Of a stretch of 64,000 nt of DNA, positions 51,393-60,031 are shown piece after piece. The notes beneath the pieces are model-generated. The model was not told the DNA's origin. It saw only the letters and a program-made list of their open reading frames with translations, and made no database searches. Both the position numbers and the translations under genes were made by a program. The stretch's first letter is position 1; every line of letters begins with the position of its first letter. Origin of the DNA: Alkalihalobacillus sp. TS-13 (GTDB taxonomy: Bacteria > Bacillota > Bacilli > Bacillales > Fictibacillaceae); the NCBI RefSeq assembly GCF_019720915.1, contig NZ_JAHKSI010000001.1, positions 186,001 to 250,000 of the forward strand, written 5' to 3'.

Positions 51393-52814
51393 ATGTCTGA
51401 TGGCAGTAATACTGAGACAACATCTCGACAGAGCACATTTCTGGTGGGAGTGCTCATCTTGCCGATCATCGGTCTGTTCATTGCCCGCCAGTTCATTTCC
51501 AGCGAATGGCTTGAGCTTTTTACAGGCATATATCTCTTAAGTGTAGTAACCCTTTTGCTGCCATCTGCGAAAGGGATTTTCAAATATTTGACCCTCACCC
51601 TTATCGTATTGAGTGTGATTTTCCTTTTGAATGAAGGAGCAACATTTGACGTATGGATTGAAAGTGTGTCGATTAACCATACGTTAGTGGCCTTGTTCAT
51701 CAGTGTTCCGTTTCTAGGCGTTCCGGTCAAGTCGAAAGAATACCTGGAAGCTCTCAAACAGGTTTACATACGGTTTATGCAGAACCCCAATGTTTTCTTT
51801 TTCTTGACACAGTCCTTCACACACTTCATGGCGATCATCCTCAATGTTGGATCAGTATCGATCTTTTATCAATTGGGTGGAGTGAACCCTTATGTTAAAT
51901 CCGCACGGAGACTTTCCACACCATTGATGCGAGGGTTTGCGACAGCTTTGATCTGGTCGCCGTTTTTTGCAGCGATGGCACTTGTAACGACCTATCTTCA
52001 AATCGAATGGGCGAACAGCGTGCCATTTTTATTAGGGTTCGTCATTCTATCATTCCTGGCAAGCTGCCTTCTCGAGTGGCGGTATAATTTCAATTCTTCC
52101 GATAAAAAAGAAGTGGCAGCAGGAACCGAAACTGATGGAGACGAAGTGAAAGAAACAGCACCTCTTCAAAAACGCAAACTCATCGAACTAACTAGTTTTC
52201 TAGTATTGATCATTGTGTCGTTGCTTGTACTGGAGAAGGTAACCACCTTGTCGATGGTCACGCTCGTCATTTTCCTATCGTTTCTTTTTCCGATGTTTTG
52301 GCTCACAGTTAAAAAACGATTCAGACGGTTTGTCCTGGAAGCGATCCGTTATGCTACCGTCACTGTACCGCTTTTGAAAAAAGAAGTACTTTTATTCCTG
52401 GTGGCAGGTCTGTTCAGCGGGGCTGTTGCTCAAACCGGTTTCGGTGATTGGATTGCTGATGTATTGAATCATATGTACGGCGGCTATGTGAGTGTTTCGC
52501 TGTTCCTCATTCTGACCATCATTTTTGCCAGCCTGATCGGGTTCCATCCAATCATGCTCATCACTGTCTATGTTACAAGTCTCGAGCCATCAGCCATCCA
52601 TCTCTCAACGATGTATTTTGCTGTGCTGTTACTTGGTGCCTGGGGGATCGCTACATCAATCTCACCTATGACAGGTGTCAGCCATCTTTTAGCTCACGAA
52701 ATGAAAGAGAAGGTTATCAATATCTCATTAAGATGGAATCTTGGATATAGTGTCCTGTCACTGGGACTTTTGCTTACGTACATGGTCATATTGCATGAAA
52801 TCGGTTTGATTTGA
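51393..52814 (+). CDS. Polytopic membrane protein, putative solute/ion transporter
   Basis: 473 residues from ATG 51393 (GAGGGG upstream). About twelve hydrophobic helices with a charged cytoplasmic loop in the middle (residues about 228-265, rich in Lys/Glu). The repeated pattern (YVKSARRLSTPLMRGFATAL-IWSPFFAAMAL and later ATSISPMTGVSHLLAHEMKE) resembles ion-transporter superfamily proteins that have two re-entrant loops, but I cannot name the family. It is followed 34 bp later by the nitronate monooxygenase gene, with which it may be co-transcribed. Confidence 0.7.
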   Translation: MSDGSNTETTSRQSTFLVGVLILPIIGLFIARQFISSEWLELFTGIYLLSVVTLLLPSAKGIFKYLTLTLIVLSVIFLLNEGATFDVWIESVSINHTLVALFISVPFLGVPVKSKEYLEALKQVYIRFMQNPNVFFFLTQSFTHFMAIILNVGSVSIFYQLGGVNPYVKSARRLSTPLMRGFATALIWSPFFAAMALVTTYLQIEWANSVPFLLGFVILSFLASCLLEWRYNFNSSDKKEVAAGTETDGDEVKETAPLQKRKLIELTSFLVLIIVSLLVLEKVTTLSMVTLVIFLSFLFPMFWLTVKKRFRRFVLEAIRYATVTVPLLKKEVLLFLVAGLFSGAVAQTGFGDWIADVLNHMYGGYVSVSLFLILTIIFASLIGFHPIMLITVYVTSLEPSAIHLSTMYFAVLLLGAWGIATSISPMTGVSHLLAHEMKEKVINISLRWNLGYSVLSLGLLLTYMVILHEIGLI

Positions 52815-52848
52815 GAATACGGAATAAAATAGATGGAGAGTGATTCAG

Positions 52849-53919
52849 ATGAATTTACAAACTGAAATTTGTTCGCTTTTTGAGATTGATTATCCGATTG
52901 TCCAGGCTGGTATGGCTGGAGGAATTACAACACCTGAGCTTGTAGCAGCGGTCTCAGAGGCTGGTGGTCTTGGAACACTCGGCGCAGGTTATTTGACGCC
53001 AGAAGTAACCCGGAACGCAATCAGGGAAATCCGCTCATGTACGGATTGTCCTTTTGCAGTCAATCTCTTCAAGGTAGATATGCAGCAAGAAGATCAGCGC
53101 ACAGCTTCTGTCCAGCAGCGGCTTCTTCCAATCTATGAAGAACTGGACATCACCCCTTCTACCCAGAAGCTCGTGGTCACCGATAATTATGAAGAACAGT
53201 TTGATATTTTGATAGAAGAGAGGGTGCCCGTCATTTCGACCACGTTCGGAGTACCGACGGACGATCAGGTCAAGCGTGCTCATCACCATGGAATCAAGCT
53301 GATGACGATGGTGACGACTGTGAAAGAAGCGGTCCAGGCAGAGAAGGCGGGTGTTGATGCAGTTGTGGCTCAAGGTGGGGAGGCTGGTGGCCATCGCGGT
53401 ACGTTTGAGGTGAAAAATGGGAGGGGTGCAGCGATCGGAACGTTTGCGCTCATCCCTCAGGTCGTCGATCATGTCTCGATTCCGGTCATCGCGGCAGGCG
53501 GTATCATGGACGGGAGAGGGCTTGTGGCAGCACGTGCTTTAGGAGCTGAAGGGATTCAGCTCGGTACCCGGTTTTTGAATGCGGTGGAGAGCGGAACCGA
53601 TCCTGTCTATAAAAAAGCTTTGCACGAATCCGACGAAGAAAGTACAGAACTGACGACTGCTTTTTCCGGAAGACCTGCTCGCGCCATACGGAACCGGTTT
53701 GTAGACTTTTTGCAAAGCAACAGAATTGAACCCCTCAGCTATCCGATCCAGAACCTCCTCACAAAAGAAATCCGGGCGGCAGCCAAGCAACAGGGGAAAC
53801 CTGAGTATATGTCCCTTTGGTCAGGGCAGGGGAATCGACTCATCAAAGACGGTCAGACGGCTGAAGAAATCATCAAAAAAATCATAACTGAAGCGGAGAA
53901 AACGAGTGGAATTCTCTAA
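52849..53919 (+). CDS. Nitronate monooxygenase (2-nitropropane dioxygenase family)
   Basis: 356 residues from ATG 52849 (GGAGAG 9 nt upstream). FMN-dependent TIM barrel that oxidises nitronates such as propionate 3-nitronate. Marks: YPIVQAGMAGGITTPELVAA at the N-terminus, AVVAQGGEAGGHRGTF (phosphate/flavin region; the GGHRG pattern includes the catalytic-region His), and AAGGIMDGRGLVAARALGAE-GIQLGTRFL. Length is as expected. The neighbouring transporter gene may share its promoter. Confidence 0.9.
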   Translation: MNLQTEICSLFEIDYPIVQAGMAGGITTPELVAAVSEAGGLGTLGAGYLTPEVTRNAIREIRSCTDCPFAVNLFKVDMQQEDQRTASVQQRLLPIYEELDITPSTQKLVVTDNYEEQFDILIEERVPVISTTFGVPTDDQVKRAHHHGIKLMTMVTTVKEAVQAEKAGVDAVVAQGGEAGGHRGTFEVKNGRGAAIGTFALIPQVVDHVSIPVIAAGGIMDGRGLVAARALGAEGIQLGTRFLNAVESGTDPVYKKALHESDEESTELTTAFSGRPARAIRNRFVDFLQSNRIEPLSYPIQNLLTKEIRAAAKQQGKPEYMSLWSGQGNRLIKDGQTAEEIIKKIITEAEKTSGIL

Positions 53920-54036
53920 GACACAATCAAAAACATCCTCTAGAAAACAGGCGTTATTTATATCAAAGTTTCTATTGAGATACGAATAAATGTTCGGTGA
54001 AATGAGATAAAGTGAACTAAAGGGTGGGGATTTAGT

Positions 54037-54372
54037 GAGCAATATAGGACTGCGGAATATCATTGAGGTGATCTTATCAAGCAGCAATCATTGATGAAGA
54101 TAACGTTGTATGCAATGTTCTATGCTTCCAGCAGTTCGGCGAACTAGAGGTTAGCTATTGGATTGGAAGAGAATATTGGGGAAAGGGTATTGCTACCAGC
54201 GCTCTAAGGCAATTTCTGAAACATGCTACAGTCCGTCCTTTATATGCTCGTGCTGCGAAAGACAACATAGGGTCACTCAGGTTCTAGAGAGATGTGGATT
54301 CACGATAACCGGTGAATGGTTCCTTTATCACACAACCATACAGTTGCTTACATTTGACGAGCAACCGTAAAG
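54037..54372 (+). pseudogene. GNAT acetyltransferase remnant
   Basis: One frame reads DEDNVVCNVLCFQQFGELEV and then SYWIGREYWGKGIATSALRQ-FLKHA, a clear GNAT acetyl-CoA loop, up to KDNIGSLRF and a stop at 54284. The next frame supplies VLERCGFTITGEWF. The N-terminal half is scrambled and no start codon fits. A decayed RimJ/RimL-like gene. Confidence 0.75.
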
Positions 54373-54425
54373 TACATATGCTTGTCAGGTAACTGCAGGG
54401 TTGCTTATATTCAAGGAGGTAAAAC

Positions 54426-55322
54426 ATGGATTACATTTCACCGAAAGAAGCGGTGTTAAAGGTGAAACGGTGGCCTAAAGATACCATAGCGGCGGGTCGT
54501 CGTCATACCGTTGGGCTTAAATCTGACGGTACGGTGTCAGCTTTGGGTGATAATAAATATGGTCAATGTGATGTAAGCGGCTGGCGCGATATTGTGGCGA
54601 TCGTGGCTGGTAATGTTCATATGGCGACGAACACGGGTAATGCTCATACAATCGGTCTTAAATCTGACAATACTGTGGTGGCTGTGGGTTGGAATAAGCA
54701 TGACCAATGCGATGTAAACGACTGGCGCGATATTGTAGCGGTTGCGGCGGGTTGGCGTCGTACCATTGGGCTTAAATCGGATGGCACGGTGGTAGCAGTG
54801 GGCCGAAATAATGAAGGTGAATGCAATGTAAGCGGCTGGCATGATATTGTGGCGGTCGCGGCGGGTGACTGGCATACCATCGGTCTTAAATTGGACGGCA
54901 CGGTGACGGCTGTGGGTAATAATCGGTATCGCCAATGCAATGTAAGCGGCTGGTGCGATATTGTGGCAGTCGCGGCGGGTTATCTTCATACAATCGGTCT
55001 TAAATCTGACGGAACGGTGACGGCTGTGGGTTTGAATGAACATGACCAATGCGATGTAAGCGGCTGGCGCGGTATTGTGGCAATTGCGGTGGGTAGTAAT
55101 CATACAATCGGCCTTAAATCTGACGGTACTGTGTCAGCCGTAGGTTGGAATGAGTATGGCCAATGTAATGTAAGTGATTGGCGCGATATTGTGGCGATTA
55201 CGGCGGGTTGTGCCCATACCGTCGGGCTTAAATCGGACGGCACGGTGGTTGCTGTGGGTGATAATGAATATGGCCAATGCGATGTAAGCGGCTGGCGCGG
55301 CATCCAACTGCCCGGCAATTAG
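54426..55322 (+). CDS. RCC1-like seven-repeat beta-propeller protein
   Basis: 298 residues; CAAGGAGGTAAAAC precedes the ATG. After a short N-terminus there are seven copies of a ~38-residue unit of the form AGxxHTIGLKSDGTVxAVGx, NxYGQCxVSGWxDIVAVA. Copy 2 has a 9-residue insertion (NVHMATNTGNAH). The copies are also very alike at DNA level (about 114-bp tandem repeats), implying recent expansion or gene conversion. RCC1/BLIP-II-type propellers mediate protein binding; there is no signal peptide, so a cytoplasmic binding role is likely. The target is unknown. No neighbour indicates a pathway. Confidence 0.85.
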   Translation: MDYISPKEAVLKVKRWPKDTIAAGRRHTVGLKSDGTVSALGDNKYGQCDVSGWRDIVAIVAGNVHMATNTGNAHTIGLKSDNTVVAVGWNKHDQCDVNDWRDIVAVAAGWRRTIGLKSDGTVVAVGRNNEGECNVSGWHDIVAVAAGDWHTIGLKLDGTVTAVGNNRYRQCNVSGWCDIVAVAAGYLHTIGLKSDGTVTAVGLNEHDQCDVSGWRGIVAIAVGSNHTIGLKSDGTVSAVGWNEYGQCNVSDWRDIVAITAGCAHTVGLKSDGTVVAVGDNEYGQCDVSGWRGIQLPGN

Positions 55323-55385
55323 TTTTTAATAACAACAAGTCAGAGAATCACTGAACGAGTTAATGAGCATTGCTTCAGAAATAAG

Positions 55386-55457
55386 GCTATTCCATTAAAG
55401 GGCGCAATTCAAGAATATTGGATAACGCCCTTTGTTCCGTTAAAGGGGGCAAATATG
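55386..55457 (+). repeat. Dispersed repeat family R4, copy b
   Basis: TATTCCATTAAAGGGCGCAA ... CCCTTTGTTCCGTTAAAGGG then GGCAAATATGGAATAA. The internal GGGCG / CGCCC arms pair. It lies 64 bp after the RCC1 stop. Confidence 0.7.
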
Positions 55458-55736
55458 GAATAAGAGTTGTGTTTTTATTACATAGACATTTTGCTGAGTA
55501 AAAGAAGGAAATATAAAATGAAAATTGAAGAGTTTGATTATTAAAGAATAATAGCATTGTCCCCTATGTGACAAAAGATGAAGGAAAGTTCAAAAATAGA
55601 AGATGGCCATTTTTTGTGGGGGAATTTTTATTATTACAGGGGTAATTATTCAAACACAAATAACTTCCATTAGGTGATGCAATACTTGGGAACACGTAAG
55701 AAATATCAAGAATTATATAAGTAATCAGGTGATATT
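55458..55736. other. Gap before the WYL regulator
   Basis: Contains a ribosome-site-preceded mini-frame (ATG at 55518, seven codons: MKIEEFDY) and AT-rich sequence that presumably includes the regulator's promoter. No supported gene. Confidence 0.35.
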
Positions 55737-56660
55737 ATGAGAGTAGAAAGACTAGTATCCATTATCTATAAACTATTGAATAATGAGATTCTTTCCGCTT
55801 CTGCATTGGCGGAAAAATACGATGTCTCTCAAAGAACGATCTATCGTGATATTGACGCCATATGTGCAGCAGGGATTCCCGTTGTATCATACCAAGGCGT
55901 TAATGGTGGGTATGGAATAATGGATGGATACAAGCTGGACAAAAGTTTGCTCGGTTCTTATGACGTTGGTTCACTTATCTCCATCCTTTACAGCATGTCT
56001 ACTGTTTTTGAAGATGATCGTGCCTTGGAAACCATAGAACGGCTTAAATCGATAGATTCTGAAGCAGGCCAAAGATTATCCGTGGATATTGGTGGCAATG
56101 GGTCTAAGCCAGAATCATTACGGATACTGCTTAAAGCAATAACAAATCGCCAGGTTGTACGTTTCAACTATGTTAATGCTAAAAATGAAAAAACGAATCG
56201 AATAGTAGAGCCTGTCCGATTGTTGTATAAGCATAGCTCCTGGTATCTTTATGGATTCTGTAGGAAACCGATGGATTATCGGAATTTTAAAATCTCTAGA
56301 ATGGACCATTTACAGGTTAGTAGCGAATATTTCCGACAAAAACACGATGTAGAAGAGAATAGGATGCCTGGGTCTACATACTACAGCGTGGAACATGAGG
56401 ATGTAGAAACAATTGAATTACATGTTTCTTCCGATGCCCTTGCTTCAGCAATGGATCGATTTCCCCTTGCCATCAAAACCTTTCATAATGATGGTTCGTT
56501 AACGATAAGCTTTCATGTTTATAAACCAAATGAAGCAAATTGGCTTTGGTCTGCGTTACTGAGCTTCGGAAGCAATATTGAAGTCATGAAACCGGTTGAG
56601 CTTCGAAAGAAAATGAAAAAAGAAATTAAAAAAATCATAAAACTTTATTCTGAAGTATGA
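55737..56660 (+). CDS. WYL-domain transcriptional regulator (YafY type)
   Basis: 307 residues; CAGGTGATATT precedes the ATG. N-terminal HTH_11 (about 1-60; RLVSIIYKLLNNEILSASAL, YDVSQRTIYRDIDAICAAGI), then a WYL domain (about 140-220; RFNYVNAKNEKTNRIVEPVR-LLYKHSSWYLYGFCRKPMDY-RNFKISRM) with the conserved YLYGFC and FKISRM elements, and a C-terminal WCX part. Such proteins bind a nucleotide or other ligand through WYL. Its terminator hairpin overlaps the stop codon. A DinB-family gene follows and may be its target. Confidence 0.9.
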   Translation: MRVERLVSIIYKLLNNEILSASALAEKYDVSQRTIYRDIDAICAAGIPVVSYQGVNGGYGIMDGYKLDKSLLGSYDVGSLISILYSMSTVFEDDRALETIERLKSIDSEAGQRLSVDIGGNGSKPESLRILLKAITNRQVVRFNYVNAKNEKTNRIVEPVRLLYKHSSWYLYGFCRKPMDYRNFKISRMDHLQVSSEYFRQKHDVEENRMPGSTYYSVEHEDVETIELHVSSDALASAMDRFPLAIKTFHNDGSLTISFHVYKPNEANWLWSALLSFGSNIEVMKPVELRKKMKKEIKKIIKLYSEV

Positions 56661-56686
56661 CATTCTGTTGTCATACTTTTCTTTTT
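56654..56686 (+). terminator. Terminator overlapping the WYL stop codon
   Basis: AGTATGACA (56654-56662) pairs perfectly with TGTCATACT (56669-56677), followed by TTTCTTTTT; the TGA stop is inside the left arm. Confidence 0.8.
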
Positions 56687-56733
56687 ATAATGACCTTAAA
56701 GAAAGTTAAAAAAGACAAAAGGAGTCGTTGACC

Positions 56734-57282
56734 ATGACAAATCCAGTAGAAATGTATCATTATCATTCTTGGGCTAATCAGGTGATTTTCAATCGTTTAA
56801 AGGAGTTTCCAGAAGAGATTTTTTATCAGGAGGTGCAAGGTACATTCCCTTCTATTTCGAAGGTGCTAGCACATATTTATACCACAGATCGTGGCTGGCT
56901 GGAAATCCTTTCGGGTATAGATATGAGTGTCTCGATGGAAAAATCAGGTGAGGTAGAAGAGGAAGCATCATCAAGGACTCTTGAGGAATTAGAAAAAATG
57001 TTTATCGAACTCTCCCAACGTTATAAGAGTTTCCTGGAAATGGAGATGTATCTGGATCGGAAAATCGTATTGGATAATCCTTATGCCGGAGTTCGTGATA
57101 CGAAAGTATCCGAGATCGTCCTTCATGTTGTTAATCATGGGACTTATCACCGGGGCAACGTATCCTCCATGTTGCATCAGATGGGCTATTCGTTGACGAT
57201 GAATGATTACGCATTGTTTTGGTATCAAGTGAAATCTTCAAATAGCAGTAATGGAAAGAAGGAAGCAAATAAAAATGGGTAA
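56734..57282 (+). CDS. DinB family protein
   Basis: 182 residues from ATG 56734 (AAAGGAG upstream). DinB bundle: MYHYHSWANQVIFNRLKEFP at the N-terminus, VLAHIYTTDRGWLEILSG, and the C-terminal HVVNHGTYHRGNVSSMLHQM with the conserved His p air. It is the second DinB-family gene in the window (the other at 31066), of different sequence. It lies 73 bp after the WYL regulator, which may control it. Its last codons overlap the start of a decayed VOC gene. Confidence 0.86.
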   Translation: MTNPVEMYHYHSWANQVIFNRLKEFPEEIFYQEVQGTFPSISKVLAHIYTTDRGWLEILSGIDMSVSMEKSGEVEEEASSRTLEELEKMFIELSQRYKSFLEMEMYLDRKIVLDNPYAGVRDTKVSEIVLHVVNHGTYHRGNVSSMLHQMGYSLTMNDYALFWYQVKSSNSSNGKKEANKNG

Positions 57283-57532
57283 ATCAAACAATATGCAAAC
57301 GATACCTGATGGCTATACGACAGTGACACCCTGGTTATCACAAAGGATACAGCTCGATTAATTGATTTTATCAAAAATGCTTTCAATGGGTGTGACGACT
57401 TTCGAATATATAATGAAGACGGCTCGATCTGACATGCGGAAATCCGGATTGGTTTGAATCGGTAGTGATGATACTTATGAGCAAGCATTAGAGGCTGGAT
57501 CCACCTCAATAACCGAGATGACAAAGAACAAA
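57275..57532 (+). pseudogene. VOC (PhnB-like) gene, decayed
   Basis: ATG 57275 begins MQTIPDGYTTVTPW, then frame is lost; the next frame gives LVITKDTARLIDFIKNAFNG and FRIYNEDGSI, a stop, HAEIRIG, a stop, then DDTYEQALEAGSTSITEM. Put together this is a PhnB/glyoxalase-type VOC protein with at least one frameshift and two stops. It overlaps the end of the dinB-like gene. Confidence 0.75.
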
Positions 57533-57800
57533 TGTGCAACCAAAGTTGATATGCAATATATGCTTTTGATAAACAACAATTAGTGAGTATGGAACGTGTG
57601 ATATCGGATGGTGTGGTAATTATCTGCGGAGTCGATGTGCTGCCAAAATATCAATCCAAAGGTATCGGCAAAGAAATGTTTACCGAATCATTCAACATTG
57701 TGAACAAAATCGAGTTATTCCCCAACTTATGTGTGAAGAAAATTTGGAGTCCTATTATGATCTTTAGGCTTTAAAAAATTTTCAATTGGAATAAATGCTA
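57533..57800 (+). pseudogene. Decayed duplicate of the GNAT gene at 12876-13283
   Basis: From GTGCAACCAAAGTTGATATG to TTTCAATTGGAATAA this segment is close to the reverse complement of about 12885-13150, most positions being identical. Several small deletions break the frame, for example six or so bases missing after GGTGTGGT and single bases lost after AAATGTTTA and CCTATTATGA. The N-terminal third is absent, replaced by the VOC remnant. Confidence 0.85.
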
Positions 57801-57924
57801 ACGCTACATTTTTCCACTATCATAGGCTTTAATTTTAGTAATAATTAACTGAAATCGATCTTCAGCAATCGGGAGTAAAGGTAGCATCCATCAATTCTGG
57901 GGCCATTTGTCCAATAAATGGAAT

Positions 57925-57958
57925 GGAACGACTATCATCAAAAGTTGATAGTCGTTCC
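57925..57958. terminator. Perfect 12-bp hairpin
   Basis: GGAACGACTATC (57925-57936) pairs with GATAGTCGTTCC (57947-57958). It overlaps the end of the minus-strand HTH remnant. There is no T run, so its terminator role is uncertain. Confidence 0.45.
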
Positions 57959-58190
57959 GTATGATTTGCATAGTTCCTTTCTTTCTCTTAACTCCTTGTA
58001 CAGTTTTACCTTAGATACACCCGTCCTTTCGGTTACTTGTTTTAAGGTGTATTTTTTCATTTCATAAAGATCTATTGCACCGATCGACGTTTCCTCTTGG
58101 TGTACACCATATTGAACAGTTGTTTGATTTGGAAGATCTATGGCAAGGCATTCATGATATCCTCTCGCTAGAAACCCGGTTAAACGGGAA
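57938..58190 (-). pseudogene. Resolvase-like HTH remnant
   Basis: An open minus-strand stretch of about 83 codons without a start encodes GAIDLYEMKKYTLKQVTERT then GVSKVKLYKELRERKEL, closely resembling the Hin/resolvase C-terminal HTH (IxLY...YT..I....GVSKxTLY). The upstream SSRLTGFLARGYHECLAIDL is unrecognised. Possibly the tail of a site-specific recombinase or a small HTH protein that lost its start. Confidence 0.45.
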
Positions 58191-58603
58191 CTTACTACCT
58201 AACTTTTAGGCATTTTTATTGGATAATAGTTTAGTTACTAACTTAGCTTGATGGGTATGGGGTATGCCCACTTTTATTAGAAAATGTGCAATTTCTCTTG
58301 CAAAATTTATGAAGATGGAATAAAGTATAATTAAATGACAGTCAGTACTGACATAACACAGAAAGGATATTAGTCTGAGCAACAGTGGCCATTGCGACTC
58401 ATAATGCAAAATTTCGGCATTTTTATGAATAACCTGGATCATGATATGAATTTTCCAAATGTTTCACTCGAAAGGCTATAACTGAAAGTACTCATTTATT
58501 CACCAGGGCTTAAATCCTTAATCATATTCAAATAAAATATCAGTCATTACTAACCGTCATTTAAATTTATAAAAAATGTTCTTTATTTAAGGAGGTTATT
58601 TGA
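58191..58603. other. Gap with a palindrome and no supported gene
   Basis: TATAAT (58326-58331) is followed by the perfect palindrome GTCAGTACTGAC (58341-58352), an operator-like site. No intact gene starts after it; a 78-codon minus-strand frame (58206-58442) has no ribosome site and I do not accept it. Confidence 0.4.
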
Positions 58604-58918
58604 ATGAATAATAAACAAGTAGTGTGGATTAACGTATTTACTGCCAAACCAGGTAAACTGGATGAATTGGTCACTATCCAATCTGAAGAATTAGTAAACT
58701 TTAAAAGCGAAGATGTACCTGGCTGGATTAGTAGTCGTTGGCATTGTTCAGTCGATAATAACAAGGCAATTATGGTGACTACATGGGAGAGTATTGAATT
58801 TCATAAAAGTTGGTTAGAAAAAGCTGACTTTGCAGAACACCTAAATAAGATTCAACATCTGATTGAAGGAACAGAAGGCGGGTACTACACAGTGGTAGAA
58901 AATATTGAAAACTCATAA
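58604..58918 (+). CDS. Antibiotic biosynthesis monooxygenase (ABM) family protein
   Basis: 104 residues; AAGGAGG precedes the ATG by 9 nt. ABM ferredoxin-like fold: VVWINVFTAKPGKLDELVTI at the start, then VPGWISSRWHCSVDNNKAIM-VTTWESIEFHKSWLEKADFA and a short C-terminal helix. Members act as cofactor-free monooxygenases or heme-degrading enzymes; here no heme-specific residues are obvious. It lies about 110 bp before an SDR gene on the same strand and could share its transcript, which would fit a small oxidoreductive pathway. Confidence 0.8.
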   Translation: MNNKQVVWINVFTAKPGKLDELVTIQSEELVNFKSEDVPGWISSRWHCSVDNNKAIMVTTWESIEFHKSWLEKADFAEHLNKIQHLIEGTEGGYYTVVENIENS

Positions 58919-59030
58919 ACTCTTAAATTATACCTTTGATTTAACCAGTGGTTTCCTTCTAGCAAACTACACTAACCATTAAGCAAATTGATTAGCTCTA
59001 AAAATGAAATGTATAAAGGAGAAAAGTTTT

Positions 59031-59777
59031 ATGTCAGGAGAAAAAGTAGCATTTATTACAGGTGCCGGACGCGGAATTGGTGCAGCTACAGCGAAAGAGT
59101 TAGCAAGCATGGGTATAAAAGTTGCAATTAACTACTTATCTGACCATAAAAGTGCAGACCAAGTAGTAAATGAAATTCGATCGGATGGAGGAGATGCTAT
59201 CAAAATTCAGGGAGATGTTTGCAGTGCAGAACAAGTAACCATTATGACAAATCAGATCCTTGAACAGTGGGGACGAATTGATATTTTAGTTAGTAATGCC
59301 AACATCCCTTTTGTTATAAAGCCTTTTCTTACTATTTCATGGTCTGAATTTTCACAGAAACTAAATGATGAAATCAAAGCTGCTTATCATCTATCGCAGG
59401 CAATTTTACCGGTAATGAAAGAAAATAGTTATGGACGGATCGTCTATATAGGAAGTGCAGCTGCGAAAATTCCAGAAAAAAACTTTATTGCTCATGGAAC
59501 AGCAAAAGCAGCACTTGTCCAATTTGCCAAACAGATCGCCAAGGAATTTGGAGAATTCGGAATAACGGCTAATGTGATTTCACCAGGATTAGTAGAAACC
59601 GATGCTTCAAGAGAGCAAGTGAAACTACTTAAGTCAGAGTTTACTGCATTGACACCACTGAAAAGGATCGCTCAGCCTGAAGATGTGGCTAAGGCTGTTG
59701 CGTTATATGTTTGTGACCGATCTGGATTTATCACTGGTTCATATATACCTGTAGATGGCGGTATGTATATGATTTGA
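59031..59777 (+). CDS. Short-chain dehydrogenase/reductase family protein, catalytic Tyr replaced
   Basis: 248 residues from ATG 59031 (AAAGGAG upstream). Rossmann start VAFITGAGRGIGAATAKELA (Gly-rich motif intact) and the C-terminal PEDVAKAVALYVCDRSGFIT-GSYIPVDGG. The active-site Ser is present (YIGSAAAK), but where SDRs have Tyr-x3-Lys this protein has FIAHGTAKAAL: His in place of the catalytic Tyr, with Lys kept. The NNAG motif reads SNANIP. It may use a different mechanism or have lost reductase activity. A terminator lies at 59841. Confidence 0.85.
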   Translation: MSGEKVAFITGAGRGIGAATAKELASMGIKVAINYLSDHKSADQVVNEIRSDGGDAIKIQGDVCSAEQVTIMTNQILEQWGRIDILVSNANIPFVIKPFLTISWSEFSQKLNDEIKAAYHLSQAILPVMKENSYGRIVYIGSAAAKIPEKNFIAHGTAKAALVQFAKQIAKEFGEFGITANVISPGLVETDASREQVKLLKSEFTALTPLKRIAQPEDVAKAVALYVCDRSGFITGSYIPVDGGMYMI

Positions 59778-59840
59778 CATTTAGCCTCATATCAACTGGG
59801 GCACTTTGAGCACTTTATTGCATATAATTTAAACTACCCT

Positions 59841-59874
59841 AAGAGCAAATCTAATATAAGAGTTGCTCTTTTTT
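59841..59874 (+). terminator. Terminator after the SDR gene
   Basis: AAGAGCAA (59841-59848) pairs with TTGCTCTT (59863-59870), followed by TTTT. 59875-60031 holds no gene other than the promoter of the next one. Confidence 0.75.
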
Positions 59875-60031
59875 ATAGTTTGATATAAAACAGCTTGTAA
59901 TTAGGGCCATATAAATGAATAACGTTTTTATAACGAACTGGTTATTTAAGTTAAAATAAATATAAGATGTATTTAAGCTAATGACGTAGATGTGAAAGAG
60001 TAAAGACTAATGAGGGAGAAAGGAGATTGAA

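Noticed and set aside
54537-55103. 188-codon minus-strand frame inside the RCC1-like gene
   Set aside because: It is the antisense shadow of the tandem repeats, which keeps it open; no start signals.
58206-58442. 78-codon minus-strand frame
   Set aside because: No ribosome site, and it runs over an operator-like palindrome in a region of decayed genes.
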